Positions 34,396 through 41,708 of a DNA stretch of 42,105 bases are shown here, piece after piece (the stretch's first letter is position 1; every line of letters begins with the position of its first letter). The stretch lies in NCBI GenBank assembly GCA_024103495.1, contig JAGFIQ010000062.1, positions 1 to 42,105 of the forward strand, given 5' to 3'. The translations under genes were made by a program, and so were the position numbers. This DNA comes from Aridibacter famidurans (GTDB taxonomy: Bacteria; Acidobacteriota; Blastocatellia; Pyrinomonadales; Pyrinomonadaceae). The notes under the pieces were generated by a model. The model ran no database searches. It worked only from the letters and a program-made list of their open reading frames with translations, and had not been told where the DNA came from.

Positions 34396-34556
34396 AAGTT
34401 CCGAGTTCCGAGTTCCAAGTTCAATGCGCCAGTACCCGGAGCGATTGCGACGGGCCCAACAACGTAAATGGGTCATTGGTCATCGACCATTTCACATTGG
34501 TCATGGTTCATTGGTCCTGGTTCATTGGTCAATGGTCATTGCTCATTGGTCATTGA
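34396..34556. repeat. Short AGTTCCG repeats and CATTGGTC array
   Basis: AGTTCCG-like units run from 34396 to 34422. About 34472-34556 is a degenerate CATTGGTCA array ending at the first REP unit. No gene is seen in the gap after smpB. Confidence 0.6.
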
Positions 34557-34658
34557 AGAGTCGCGAAGCGACGACCTGCTTTTAGCCGTGGGTGGAGCCG
34601 AAGGCGGAACCCACGGTCGGTTGGGAAACGATTCCCGCATCGCGAAGCGATTGCGTGA
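34555..34658 (+). repeat. REP unit L1 (transposase left flank)
   Basis: A 104-bp unit with a GTCGC-GAA-GCGAC hairpin, a CCGTGGGT...ACCCACGG hairpin containing GCC-GAA-GGC, and an ATCGC-GAA-GCGAT hairpin, ending GCGTGA. With a 54-bp spacer it forms a 158-bp period repeated as L2 (34713) with only two differences. Confidence 0.8.
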
Positions 34659-34712
34659 CATATGAAAAGCCGCGCATTGGCTACGCCACTGGCCAATAAC
34701 CGTGGACCCATT

Positions 34713-34816
34713 GAAGAGTCGCGAAGCGACGGCCTGCTTTTAGCCGTGGGTGGAGCCGAAGGCGGAACCCACGGTCGGTTGGGAAACGATTCCCGCATCG
34801 CGAAGCGATTGCGTGA
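34713..34816 (+). repeat. REP unit L2
   Basis: Nearly identical to L1 in sequence and spacer; the 158-bp L1 and L2 periods differ at two bases, implying a recent tandem duplication. Confidence 0.8.
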
Positions 34817-34870
34817 CATATGAAAAGCCGCGCACTGGCTACGCCACTGGCCAATAACCGTGGACCCATT

Positions 34871-34975
34871 GAAGAGTCGCGAAGCGACGACCTGCTTTTA
34901 GCCGTGGACAAGCCCGCAGGGCGCAGTCCACGGTAGGTTGCGAAACGATTCGCGCATCGCGAAGCGATTGCGTGA
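34871..34975 (+). repeat. REP unit L3, abutting the transposase stop
   Basis: The central hairpin is CCGTGGAC...GTCCACGG instead of the L1/L2 version, matching the right-flank units. It ends 3 nt before the last codon of the transposase. Confidence 0.8.
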
Positions 34976-34978
34976 ATT

Positions 34979-35431
34979 TCAGCCAAAAAGATAGCGCTCG
35001 TCGCCGATGTCGATCTCGTGAAGATCCAGCAATCTGCGGTATTCACTCTCAAACGACATTCGCCCGTGGTGTTCGCGCTGCGATTCGATATATCGCTTCA
35101 CTTTGGGCACCGTCCCTTTATTCACAGAAAAAGCTGCATACCCGTCCTGCCACGAGAAAAGAGTTTTCCCGAGTTCACTTTTGATCCATCGTGAAGAATC
35201 CGCCTTGATGAACTTCGCGATCTGGCTGACCGAATACTTCGGCGGCGAGAGCAACAATGCATGGACATGATCTTCGACCCCGCCAACCTTGATCGGAGTC
35301 AGCCCATTGTGCCTCGCAATTCCGCCAATGAAATCCCAGACGCGATTCTCTATCGACGGTTTGAGAAAGGTTCTCCGTTCCTTTGTGCTGAAAACGAGAT
35401 GGTAGAAGAGGGATGAATAGGTGTTAGCCAT
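34979..35431 (-). CDS. IS200/IS605-type Y1 (HUH) transposase, REP-associated
   Basis: This 150-residue TnpA-type transposase has the HUH pair H55-V56-H57 in VEDHVHALL and the catalytic tyrosine Y114 in KRYIESQREHH, with FSWQDGYAAFSV between them. Y1 enzymes cut and join single-stranded DNA at hairpins. All active-site residues are present, and AAGGAGG lies 10 nt before the ATG at 35431, so it is likely expressed. There is no TnpB. The gene is flanked by three REP units on each side in inverted orientation, the arrangement of REP-associated tyrosine transposases. Whether it is a true RAYT or an IS200-like insertion within REPs cannot be settled from sequence alone. Confidence 0.92.
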   Translation of the reverse strand: MANTYSSLFYHLVFSTKERRTFLKPSIENRVWDFIGGIARHNGLTPIKVGGVEDHVHALLLSPPKYSVSQIAKFIKADSSRWIKSELGKTLFSWQDGYAAFSVNKGTVPKVKRYIESQREHHGRMSFESEYRRLLDLHEIDIGDERYLFG

Positions 35432-35492
35432 GGTGAGGTGGCCTCCTTATGTGAGATTTCCTTTAGATTAACACCTGCGTCAACCGCCGGCG

Positions 35493-35597
35493 TCACGCAA
35501 TCGCTTCGCGATGCGCGAATCGTTGGCGACGCTACCGTGGACTGCGCCCTGCGGGCTTGCCCACGGCTAAATGCAGGCCGTCGCTTCGCGACTCTTC
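35493..35597 (-). repeat. REP unit R1 (right flank)
   Basis: The reverse complement of the left-flank units, TCACGCAATCG...GCGACTCTTC. It is followed by a 27-bp spacer (ACTGGTCATTGGTCAACG type). The R1 and R2 periods of 132 bp differ at three bases. Confidence 0.8.
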
Positions 35598-35624
35598 ACT
35601 GGTCATTGGTCAACGATCAGAGAA

Positions 35625-35729
35625 TCACGCAATCACTTCGCGATGCGCGAATCGTTGGCGACGCTACCGTGGACTGCGCCCTTCGGGCTTGTCCACGGCT
35701 AAATGCAGGCCGTCGCTTCGCGACTCTTC
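35625..35729 (-). repeat. REP unit R2
   Basis: A tandem copy of R1. One stem is weakened (AATCACTTCGCGATG instead of AATCGCTTCGCGATG). Confidence 0.8.
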
Positions 35730-35756
35730 ACTGGTCATTGGTCAACGATCAGAGAA

Positions 35757-35862
35757 TCACGCAATCGCTTCGCGATGCGCGAATGATTTGCGACGCCTAC
35801 CGTGGACTGCGCCCTGCGGGCTTGTCCACGGCTAAATGCAGGTCGTCGCTTCGCGACTCTTC
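35757..35862 (-). repeat. REP unit R3
   Basis: The third right-flank unit. Reverse-complemented it matches L3 over almost its whole 105 bp except around the segment after the central hairpin. Confidence 0.8.
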
Positions 35863-35972
35863 ACTGGTCATTGGTCATTGCTCATTGCTCATTGCTCATT
35901 GCTCATTGGTCAACGTGCATTGCTCAATGGCCATTGGCCATTGTTCAACGGCCACTGAAGATTGGCCATTGT
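35863..35972. repeat. CATTGGTC/CATTGCTC array
   Basis: Degenerate 7-bp units (TCATTGC, TCATTGG) become CAATGGCC/ATTGGCC near the right end. The 45 bp to the thioesterase start show nothing clear. Confidence 0.65.
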
Positions 35973-36016
35973 ATATCGTTTGACTATCCCGCCTTCCGAA
36001 AACGATAATTGCCCGA

Positions 36017-36460
36017 ATGTGGCACGAGACTGAGATACGCGTCCGGTACGCCGAGACGGACAAGATGGGCATCGTCCATCACTCGAACTATTACGTATGG
36101 TTCGAGCTCGGCAGGAGCGAGTTCTGCCGCTCTAGAGGCTTCTCGTACCGCGACATGGAGGACAAGGACAACGCCCTCCTGGTCGTCGCCGAAAGTTACT
36201 GCCGGTACAAGTCGCCCGCGCACTACGAGGACATACTCTTTATCCGTACCCAGGTCGCGAGGATAAGAAGCAGGAGCATCGTCTTCGTTTACGAGATCTA
36301 TAGGCCCGCCGACAACGCCGTGATCGCCGAGGGAGAGACGATGCATATCGTCGTCAACCGCGACAAGAAGATCATCTCCCTTCCGAAACAATACGAGGCG
36401 ATGCTTATGTCCGGAAGCGGCGAGCAGGACGCCTTCCCCGCCGGCCATCCGCCCAGCTAA
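36017..36460 (+). CDS. YbgC-like acyl-CoA thioesterase
   Basis: This 147-residue hotdog-fold thioesterase of the 4HBT/YbgC type hydrolyses acyl-CoA. The motif RYAETDKMGIVHHSNYYVWFE contains the catalytic Asp (ETD) and the helix-start HHSNY. Downstream RCKYKSPAHY-like and ISLPKQ elements fit the family; the substrate is not predictable. The length is typical with a short disordered tail. Its TAA overlaps the TAG of the converging hutH gene by two bases. Confidence 0.9.
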   Translation: MWHETEIRVRYAETDKMGIVHHSNYYVWFELGRSEFCRSRGFSYRDMEDKDNALLVVAESYCRYKSPAHYEDILFIRTQVARIRSRSIVFVYEIYRPADNAVIAEGETMHIVVNRDKKIISLPKQYEAMLMSGSGEQDAFPAGHPPS

Positions 36461-37995
36461 TAACCGCCGAAATGGCTCCCGACGATCGAGATCACCTTCT
36501 CGATGTGCGGGTACATCACCTCATCCTTTTCAATGAACGGGACTTCCGCGCGGATCTTCGAATAGACCGCACCCGTCTCGCTCGCCAGTTCACCGAGTTC
36601 GTGGTTTCGCTTCTTCCGCAGATCCACAGCCTGGGCCGCTGACAGCAACTCGAGGGCGATGATCTTTTCGAGGTTAGTTGAGACTCGGCACAATTTTAAG
36701 GCCGCCGTGACACCCATCGAAACGTGGTCTTCTACATTTGCGGAACTCGGGATCGTATCCACGCTAGCCGGATGAGAAAGCACCTTGTTCTCCGTCGCCA
36801 GCGCCGCCGCGGTGTACTGGACGATCATGAACCCGGAATTCAGACCGCCGTGCTCCGTCAGGAACGCCGGCAGCACGTGCGCGTTCGAGTCCTCGTCAGT
36901 CAGCCGCATTATCCTCCGCTCGGAGATGTTCCCGAGCTCGGATAGCGCGATCGCGAGGTAATCCATAGCGATCGCGAGAGGTTCGCCGTGGAAGTTACCG
37001 CCCGAGATCACCTCGATCTCGTCCGTCTCCTCATTCACGAAGATCAGAGGATTGTCCGTCACCGCGTTCAGCTCGATATTCACGACCCATTCCGCGTATG
37101 CGATCGCGTCGCGGCACGCACCGTGGACCTGCGGCATACACCTCAAGGTGTACGCGTCCTGGATGTTCGAGGGGTCGTGCCCTCGCGTGAATCCGCTGCC
37201 TTCGAGGATCCGTCGAAGGTTCGCCGCGCACTCCATCTGCCTCGGATGAGGCCTCAGCTCGTGGATCCTCTCGTCGAATGCCGCCGTCGTGCCGTTCAAA
37301 GCCTCGAGGCTCAGGCATCCCGCGACATCCGCCGCGTCCGCGAGCCACTGCGCCCGAGCGGTCTGAAGAAGCCCGAGCGCAGTCATTACGGTCGTGCCGT
37401 TCGTCAATGCGAGCCCTTCTTTTGCGGCGAGCGAGACCGGCTGCAGGCCGAATCTCGAAAGCGCTTGCGAGCTCGGCATTCTTTCGCCTTCGACGATCAC
37501 TTCGCCCTCGCCGATAAGAGGCAAAGACATATGCGCGAGAGGGGCGAGGTCTCCGCTCGCCCCGAGGCTTCCCTGGCTGGGGATCAAGGGATGGATGCGG
37601 TTGTTCAGGAGGTCTAGCAGAAGCTGAAGCGTATCGATCCGGATGCCGGAATAGCCTCTCGCGAGCGTGTTAGCGCGGATCAGCATCACGGCGCGGGTCT
37701 GAGCCTCGTCCAGAGGCTCGCCGACTCCGACCGCGTGCGACTTCAGGATATTCGTCTGAAGCAGTTCGACCTCTTCCGGCGAGATGATCTTGTCCTTGAA
37801 AGCCCCGAAGCCGGTAGTGATACCGTACGCGATCTCGCCTCGTTCGAGAAGGCGATCGACCGCGGCCGCGGACCGCTTCACCACGGCGGCCGCGGCATCG
37901 GAAAGCGCGACCTTCGGGCATTCCCCGCCCCCGTACGCGACCGCTAGCACATCGTCGAACGTCAGGCTTTCGCCATCGATAAACAGTTCATTCAT
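36457..37995 (-). CDS. hutH: Histidine ammonia-lyase
   Basis: This 512-residue enzyme deaminates L-histidine to urocanate, the first step of histidine degradation. The autocatalytic MIO triad is A146-S147-G148 in GSLGASGDLAPLAHM. TTGFGAF near residue 61 and the NPLIF and GNFHGEP blocks are also canonical. hutI lies about 1.3 kb upstream on the same strand, separated by an MscS gene on the opposite strand; hutU and hutG/F are absent from the window. No clear Shine-Dalgarno precedes the ATG at 37995. Confidence 0.95.
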   Translation of the reverse strand: MNELFIDGESLTFDDVLAVAYGGGECPKVALSDAAAAVVKRSAAAVDRLLERGEIAYGITTGFGAFKDKIISPEEVELLQTNILKSHAVGVGEPLDEAQTRAVMLIRANTLARGYSGIRIDTLQLLLDLLNNRIHPLIPSQGSLGASGDLAPLAHMSLPLIGEGEVIVEGERMPSSQALSRFGLQPVSLAAKEGLALTNGTTVMTALGLLQTARAQWLADAADVAGCLSLEALNGTTAAFDERIHELRPHPRQMECAANLRRILEGSGFTRGHDPSNIQDAYTLRCMPQVHGACRDAIAYAEWVVNIELNAVTDNPLIFVNEETDEIEVISGGNFHGEPLAIAMDYLAIALSELGNISERRIMRLTDEDSNAHVLPAFLTEHGGLNSGFMIVQYTAAALATENKVLSHPASVDTIPSSANVEDHVSMGVTAALKLCRVSTNLEKIIALELLSAAQAVDLRKKRNHELGELASETGAVYSKIRAEVPFIEKDEVMYPHIEKVISIVGSHFGGY

Positions 37996-38101
37996 AGAGG
38001 TTTGGATCGGCCGCGCGGCGTCCGGAAAAGGGTCTGATTGGCGGCCGGGGCGACTCTGATATTATGATAGGTCTTCGTCACACAACAACCTTCGGACCGG
38101 A

Positions 38102-39262
38102 ATGCTACAGAACAATTCGCAGAATTCGAACATCGCCGCGAACCAGGAGGAAGGCGAGAGCGGGATACTGACCGCCGCCACGCGCGCCGATGAGGACGGC
38201 CTCGCTCGCGAGATCAACACCTTGTTTCCGTATCCCTACCTTAACGCGCTCGGCGCGATCCTGATCTTCATACTGCTCGGCAAGGTCGTCGACTGGGTCG
38301 TCACGGGATTGATCTCGAAGCTGGTGATACGTACGAAAACGGACCTCGACGACCGCATCCTGGCGATCCTCCACCGCCCGATATTCCTGACCGTCGTGCT
38401 GATGGGGCTCAGCCTCGCGACCCACTTGCTCCAGCTGCCCGACCAGGTCACGGTGATCACCGTCGACGTTATCAAAACCCTCGTCGTTTTCGTCTGGTTT
38501 CACTTTTTGCTGAAGCTGCTCGGCGTGGTCCTCGACGAGATGGAGCGTAACGAAGACCGCTTCAAGTTCATCACCTCGACGACCAAGCCGCTCATAAAGA
38601 ACACCGTAACCCTGATCTTTGCCGCGGGCGCTATCTATGTCGTGTTCCTGATCTGGGAGATAAACATCACGGCCTGGCTGGCTTCCGCCGGGATCATCGG
38701 TCTGGCGGTCAGCTTCGCCGCCAAGGACACGCTGGCGAATGTTTTCGGGGGCGTGACGATCTTCGCCGACAAGCCCTTCAAGGTCGGAGATTACATCATC
38801 CTCGGGACGGGCGAGCGCGGGATGATAACGATGATCGGGGTCCGGAGCACGCGGATCCTGACCCGCGACGACGTCGAGATCACCGTTCCGAACAACATCC
38901 TCGCGAACACGACCGTGATAAACGAATCGGGCGGCCCGCACGAGAAGTTCCGCGTCCGCCTGAAGGTCGGGGTCGCGTACGGATCGGACATCGACAAGGT
39001 CGAGGAAGTGCTTTTGAAGGTCGCGAACGATCACAAACAGGTCTGCAAGGACCCGTTCGCGCGTGCACGGTTCAGGGCTTTCGGAAGCTCAAGCCTCGAT
39101 TACGAACTGCTTTGCTGGGTCGAGAAACCTGTTCTGCAGGGGCTTGTGCTCCACGAACTGCACCGCGAAGTGTACAAGGCATTCAACCGGGAAGGCATCG
39201 AGATCCCGTTCCCTCAGCAGGACATTTATGTGAAACAAGTCGCAAGGCAGGAGGGCGCCTGA
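38102..39262 (+). CDS. MscS family mechanosensitive channel
   Basis: This 386-residue protein has an N-terminal polar region followed by four or five hydrophobic helices (about 50-70, 95-112, 118-145, 165-185 and 190-205). The MscS pore and beta domain follow: GLAVSFAAKDTLANVFGGV, FADKPFKVGDYI, then TVPNN. The C-terminal alpha/beta domain is complete. Members open under membrane tension to release solutes on osmotic downshock. It reads between hutH and hutI on the opposite strand. Its stop is 1 nt from the hutI stop. Confidence 0.93.
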   Translation: MLQNNSQNSNIAANQEEGESGILTAATRADEDGLAREINTLFPYPYLNALGAILIFILLGKVVDWVVTGLISKLVIRTKTDLDDRILAILHRPIFLTVVLMGLSLATHLLQLPDQVTVITVDVIKTLVVFVWFHFLLKLLGVVLDEMERNEDRFKFITSTTKPLIKNTVTLIFAAGAIYVVFLIWEINITAWLASAGIIGLAVSFAAKDTLANVFGGVTIFADKPFKVGDYIILGTGERGMITMIGVRSTRILTRDDVEITVPNNILANTTVINESGGPHEKFRVRLKVGVAYGSDIDKVEEVLLKVANDHKQVCKDPFARARFRAFGSSSLDYELLCWVEKPVLQGLVLHELHREVYKAFNREGIEIPFPQQDIYVKQVARQEGA

Positions 39263-39263
39263 T

Positions 39264-40529
39264 TCAGACCGGGATCCCGTCCTTGATGACCTGATCGACG
39301 AGATTTCCGCCGAACTCGTAGCAGATCTCGCGGTGGTCGCGCGTGTCGAGGATCAGAAGGTCCGCTCGTTTGCCGATCTCGACCGAGCCCGCTTCGGCCC
39401 CCTTTCCAACGGCGTGAGCGGCGTTGATCGTGAAACCGTTGATCGCTTCTGCCGGAAGAAGCTTCTGGTAGCGGCAGGCGATCGCCATCGCCATCGAAGG
39501 CGAAGGACAGGGCGCCGAACCGGGATTGTAATCCGTCGAGACCGCGACGGCACAGCCCGAATCGATCAGCTTCCTCGCATCGGCGAACTCGTCCGAGCCC
39601 AGGTTGAAGTTCACGGTCGGCGTGACCACCCCGACGGTGTCCGATTCGGCGAGAAGCGCGATCTCGCGGTCGCTGATCGCATCGAGATGGTCGACTGACG
39701 CGGCGCCGAGGAAGATCGCGAGCTCGGCTCCGCCGAGGTTCGTAAACTCGTCAACGTGGGCCTTGACCGCGAAGCCCGCCTTCTTCGCAGCCTCAAGAAC
39801 CTGCTTCGTTTGCTCCAGATCGAACGCGTTCTTCTCGCAGAACACGTCGATGAAGAGCGTTTCGGCACCCGCGCTTTCGATCCACTCCGCCGCCTTCGGG
39901 ATCATCTCGTCGCAGATCAAAGCGACGTAATCGTCCGGAGTTCCCTTCTCGCCGTTGCGGTACTCGGGCGGCACAGCGTGCGCGGGAAGGAACGTCGGCA
40001 CGACGTCGACCGGGTGTTCGTCGCCGAGGCGGAAGATCGCCTCGAGCATTTTCAACTCCGTTTCCGTGTCCAGGCCGTAACCGGTCTTGATCTCGCAGGT
40101 CGTGACGCCGTTTCGAAGCAAGCGGTCGAGGCGGACGCTTGAAAGCTCGACCAGTTCATCGACAGAAGCCTCGCGGGTCGCCTTTACGGTCGACAGGATC
40201 CCGCCTCCGGCCTCCAGGATCTCCATATATTCGGCGCCCTTGATCCTCAGCTCGAATTCGTCGAGGCGGTCGCCGGCATAGACGATGTGCGTGTGACATT
40301 CGACGAAGCCAGGCATCACGACCCGGCCTTCCGCGTCTATGATCTCGTCCGCGTCGTGAAGCCGGAGGACGGTGTCCGAATCGCCGGCCGAATGCAGCCT
40401 TCCGTCGACAACAGCCACGCCAGCGTTCCTGTGGATGCCGGCGTCGGCCATCGCCCGGCCCTTCTTCGGGCCCTGCGATGCGCAGGTCACGAGTTCGCCT
40501 ATGTTGTGAATGAGGAGATCAGCTTTCAT
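39264..40529 (-). CDS. hutI: Imidazolonepropionase
   Basis: This 421-residue amidohydrolase opens the ring of imidazolonepropionate in histidine degradation. The metal-binding HxH is H79-x-H81 in VECHTHIVYAGDR. Further elements are AGGGILSTVKATR, EIKTGYGLDTETELKML, a His-containing VKAHVDEFTN, and STDYNPGSAP near the end. The length is normal. The ATG at 40529 lacks a strong ribosome site. The gene starts 30 nt after the stop of a membrane protein on the same strand, so it may be read with the upstream selenoprotein/membrane cluster. Confidence 0.95.
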   Translation of the reverse strand: MKADLLIHNIGELVTCASQGPKKGRAMADAGIHRNAGVAVVDGRLHSAGDSDTVLRLHDADEIIDAEGRVVMPGFVECHTHIVYAGDRLDEFELRIKGAEYMEILEAGGGILSTVKATREASVDELVELSSVRLDRLLRNGVTTCEIKTGYGLDTETELKMLEAIFRLGDEHPVDVVPTFLPAHAVPPEYRNGEKGTPDDYVALICDEMIPKAAEWIESAGAETLFIDVFCEKNAFDLEQTKQVLEAAKKAGFAVKAHVDEFTNLGGAELAIFLGAASVDHLDAISDREIALLAESDTVGVVTPTVNFNLGSDEFADARKLIDSGCAVAVSTDYNPGSAPCPSPSMAMAIACRYQKLLPAEAINGFTINAAHAVGKGAEAGSVEIGKRADLLILDTRDHREICYEFGGNLVDQVIKDGIPV

Positions 40530-40559
40530 CTTTGCAGCTCTAGGATCACGGAATTCGCT

Positions 40560-41108
40560 TCAGCGGCGAGCGGTCCAGTGTAGTGCAGAAAGGAAGACTA
40601 CGGTGAGGGAAGACAGCGACATAAGAATCCATTTCGCCTGTGTGACCACACTCGCGACCGCTACAAGGTCTGAACTAAAACCGTGCAGTGTAGAACCCGC
40701 AAAGTAACCCAGGAACAGATTCTCAGCAACTTCGCAAACGAACAGCAAGGCGGGAATAAGCAACAAGCCTGAACTACCTCTCTGTTTAATGGAATCGGCG
40801 AAGGTCCATGTCAAACTTGCGAGGACCAAGGCGGTCATCGCCGCTACAACGATGTCCAGAAACTGTAGGGTCGTGTAAGCCTGCAAAACATCCTGAGGCA
40901 TGTCGCACGCTTCGACCACCAGGTTTCCAAGGAATTTCTCAAGATCGAACTTCGTGTACCCGAAACGGTACTCCGGAAACGTCTGCAGTGACGCCCGGTC
41001 CGCAACCATTTGATATGGTCCCAGGAAATAGACCGCCAGATTGACCGCCGTAGCGACGATCACTGCAACGACAGAACCCGCAACCCGATCTGTGTTCAGT
41101 TTCTTCAT
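40560..41108 (-). CDS. Four-helix membrane protein, paralogue B
   Basis: This 182-residue protein has about four predicted membrane helices (about 10-32, 82-105, 112-135 and 155-175) and a large loop after helix 1. It shares a pattern with the next upstream gene: GPY after helix 1, P-x-x-R-FGYT, DL-x-x-FL, L-x-x-Y-x-x-x-Q-x-x-D, and an E-N pair in helix 3. I know no family name. Codon use looks slightly AT-richer than in its paralogue. It lies 33 nt after that gene and 30 nt before hutI. Confidence 0.75.
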   Translation of the reverse strand: MKKLNTDRVAGSVVAVIVATAVNLAVYFLGPYQMVADRASLQTFPEYRFGYTKFDLEKFLGNLVVEACDMPQDVLQAYTTLQFLDIVVAAMTALVLASLTWTFADSIKQRGSSGLLLIPALLFVCEVAENLFLGYFAGSTLHGFSSDLVAVASVVTQAKWILMSLSSLTVVFLSALHWTARR

Positions 41109-41141
41109 GTTTGAGTCACCGTCGCGGAAGTTCGGACAACG

Positions 41142-41705
41142 TCAGCTTTCATCGGATTTCCGGCGGGCGAGGCGCAGGTAGATCGCGTAGACGGACATCC
41201 CGACCGCCGAAAGGAAGCTCAGTCCGCCGCAGATCATCTTCAGGAGCGTCGCAGTCCCGGCCCCCTCGGCAAGCCCGTAATACCGCATCGGAAGATCCCG
41301 AATAACGGAAATGATCAGGAAATTCTCGAGCAGGTCGAACGCGCCCATCGCGAGCGGCAAAAGAATCAGCAGCGTCGGGATCCCGCTCCGGAACAGCCTG
41401 GCCGCAAGAGCCCATATGAACAGCGCGAGCGCGACGGCGAGAAGGACCCCGTTCAGCGTGTCGAAAAGCTGGAAGTTCGCATACGACTCGAGTATTCCGG
41501 GATCGAGGGCCTTTTCATATCCGTCAAGGAACGTGTAAAGATCGCCGCCCGTGTACCCGAAGCGCTCCTCCGGAAGAGGCCTGTCAGGAACCGCCGCGCG
41601 GACCGCGGCGTATGGCCCGAAATTGAAGAGCCATATTCCGTACCCGAGCGCCGCCGCGAAGGCCGCGGCCACGAGAAGCACTCCGGGGGCTCTTCTGTTC
41701 TGCAT
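41142..41705 (-). CDS. Four-helix membrane protein, paralogue A
   Basis: This 187-residue protein has about four membrane helices (about 8-30, 85-110, 115-140 and 155-178) with the same conserved positions as the neighbouring protein (FGPY, RFGYT, DLYTFL, SYANFQLFD, DLLENF). No cysteine pair typical of VKOR/DoxD-like redox partners is visible. It starts 3 nt after the AhpD-like stop, so it is translated from the same message. The function is unknown. The close linkage to a probable redox selenoprotein is the only hint. Confidence 0.78.
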   Translation of the reverse strand: MQNRRAPGVLLVAAAFAAALGYGIWLFNFGPYAAVRAAVPDRPLPEERFGYTGGDLYTFLDGYEKALDPGILESYANFQLFDTLNGVLLAVALALFIWALAARLFRSGIPTLLILLPLAMGAFDLLENFLIISVIRDLPMRYYGLAEGAGTATLLKMICGGLSFLSAVGMSVYAIYLRLARRKSDES

Positions 41706-41708
41706 AGG

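Noticed and set aside
34555..35862. CRISPR array
   Set aside because: The units are 104-106 bp, palindromic and inverted around a transposase, with repeated rather than unique spacers.
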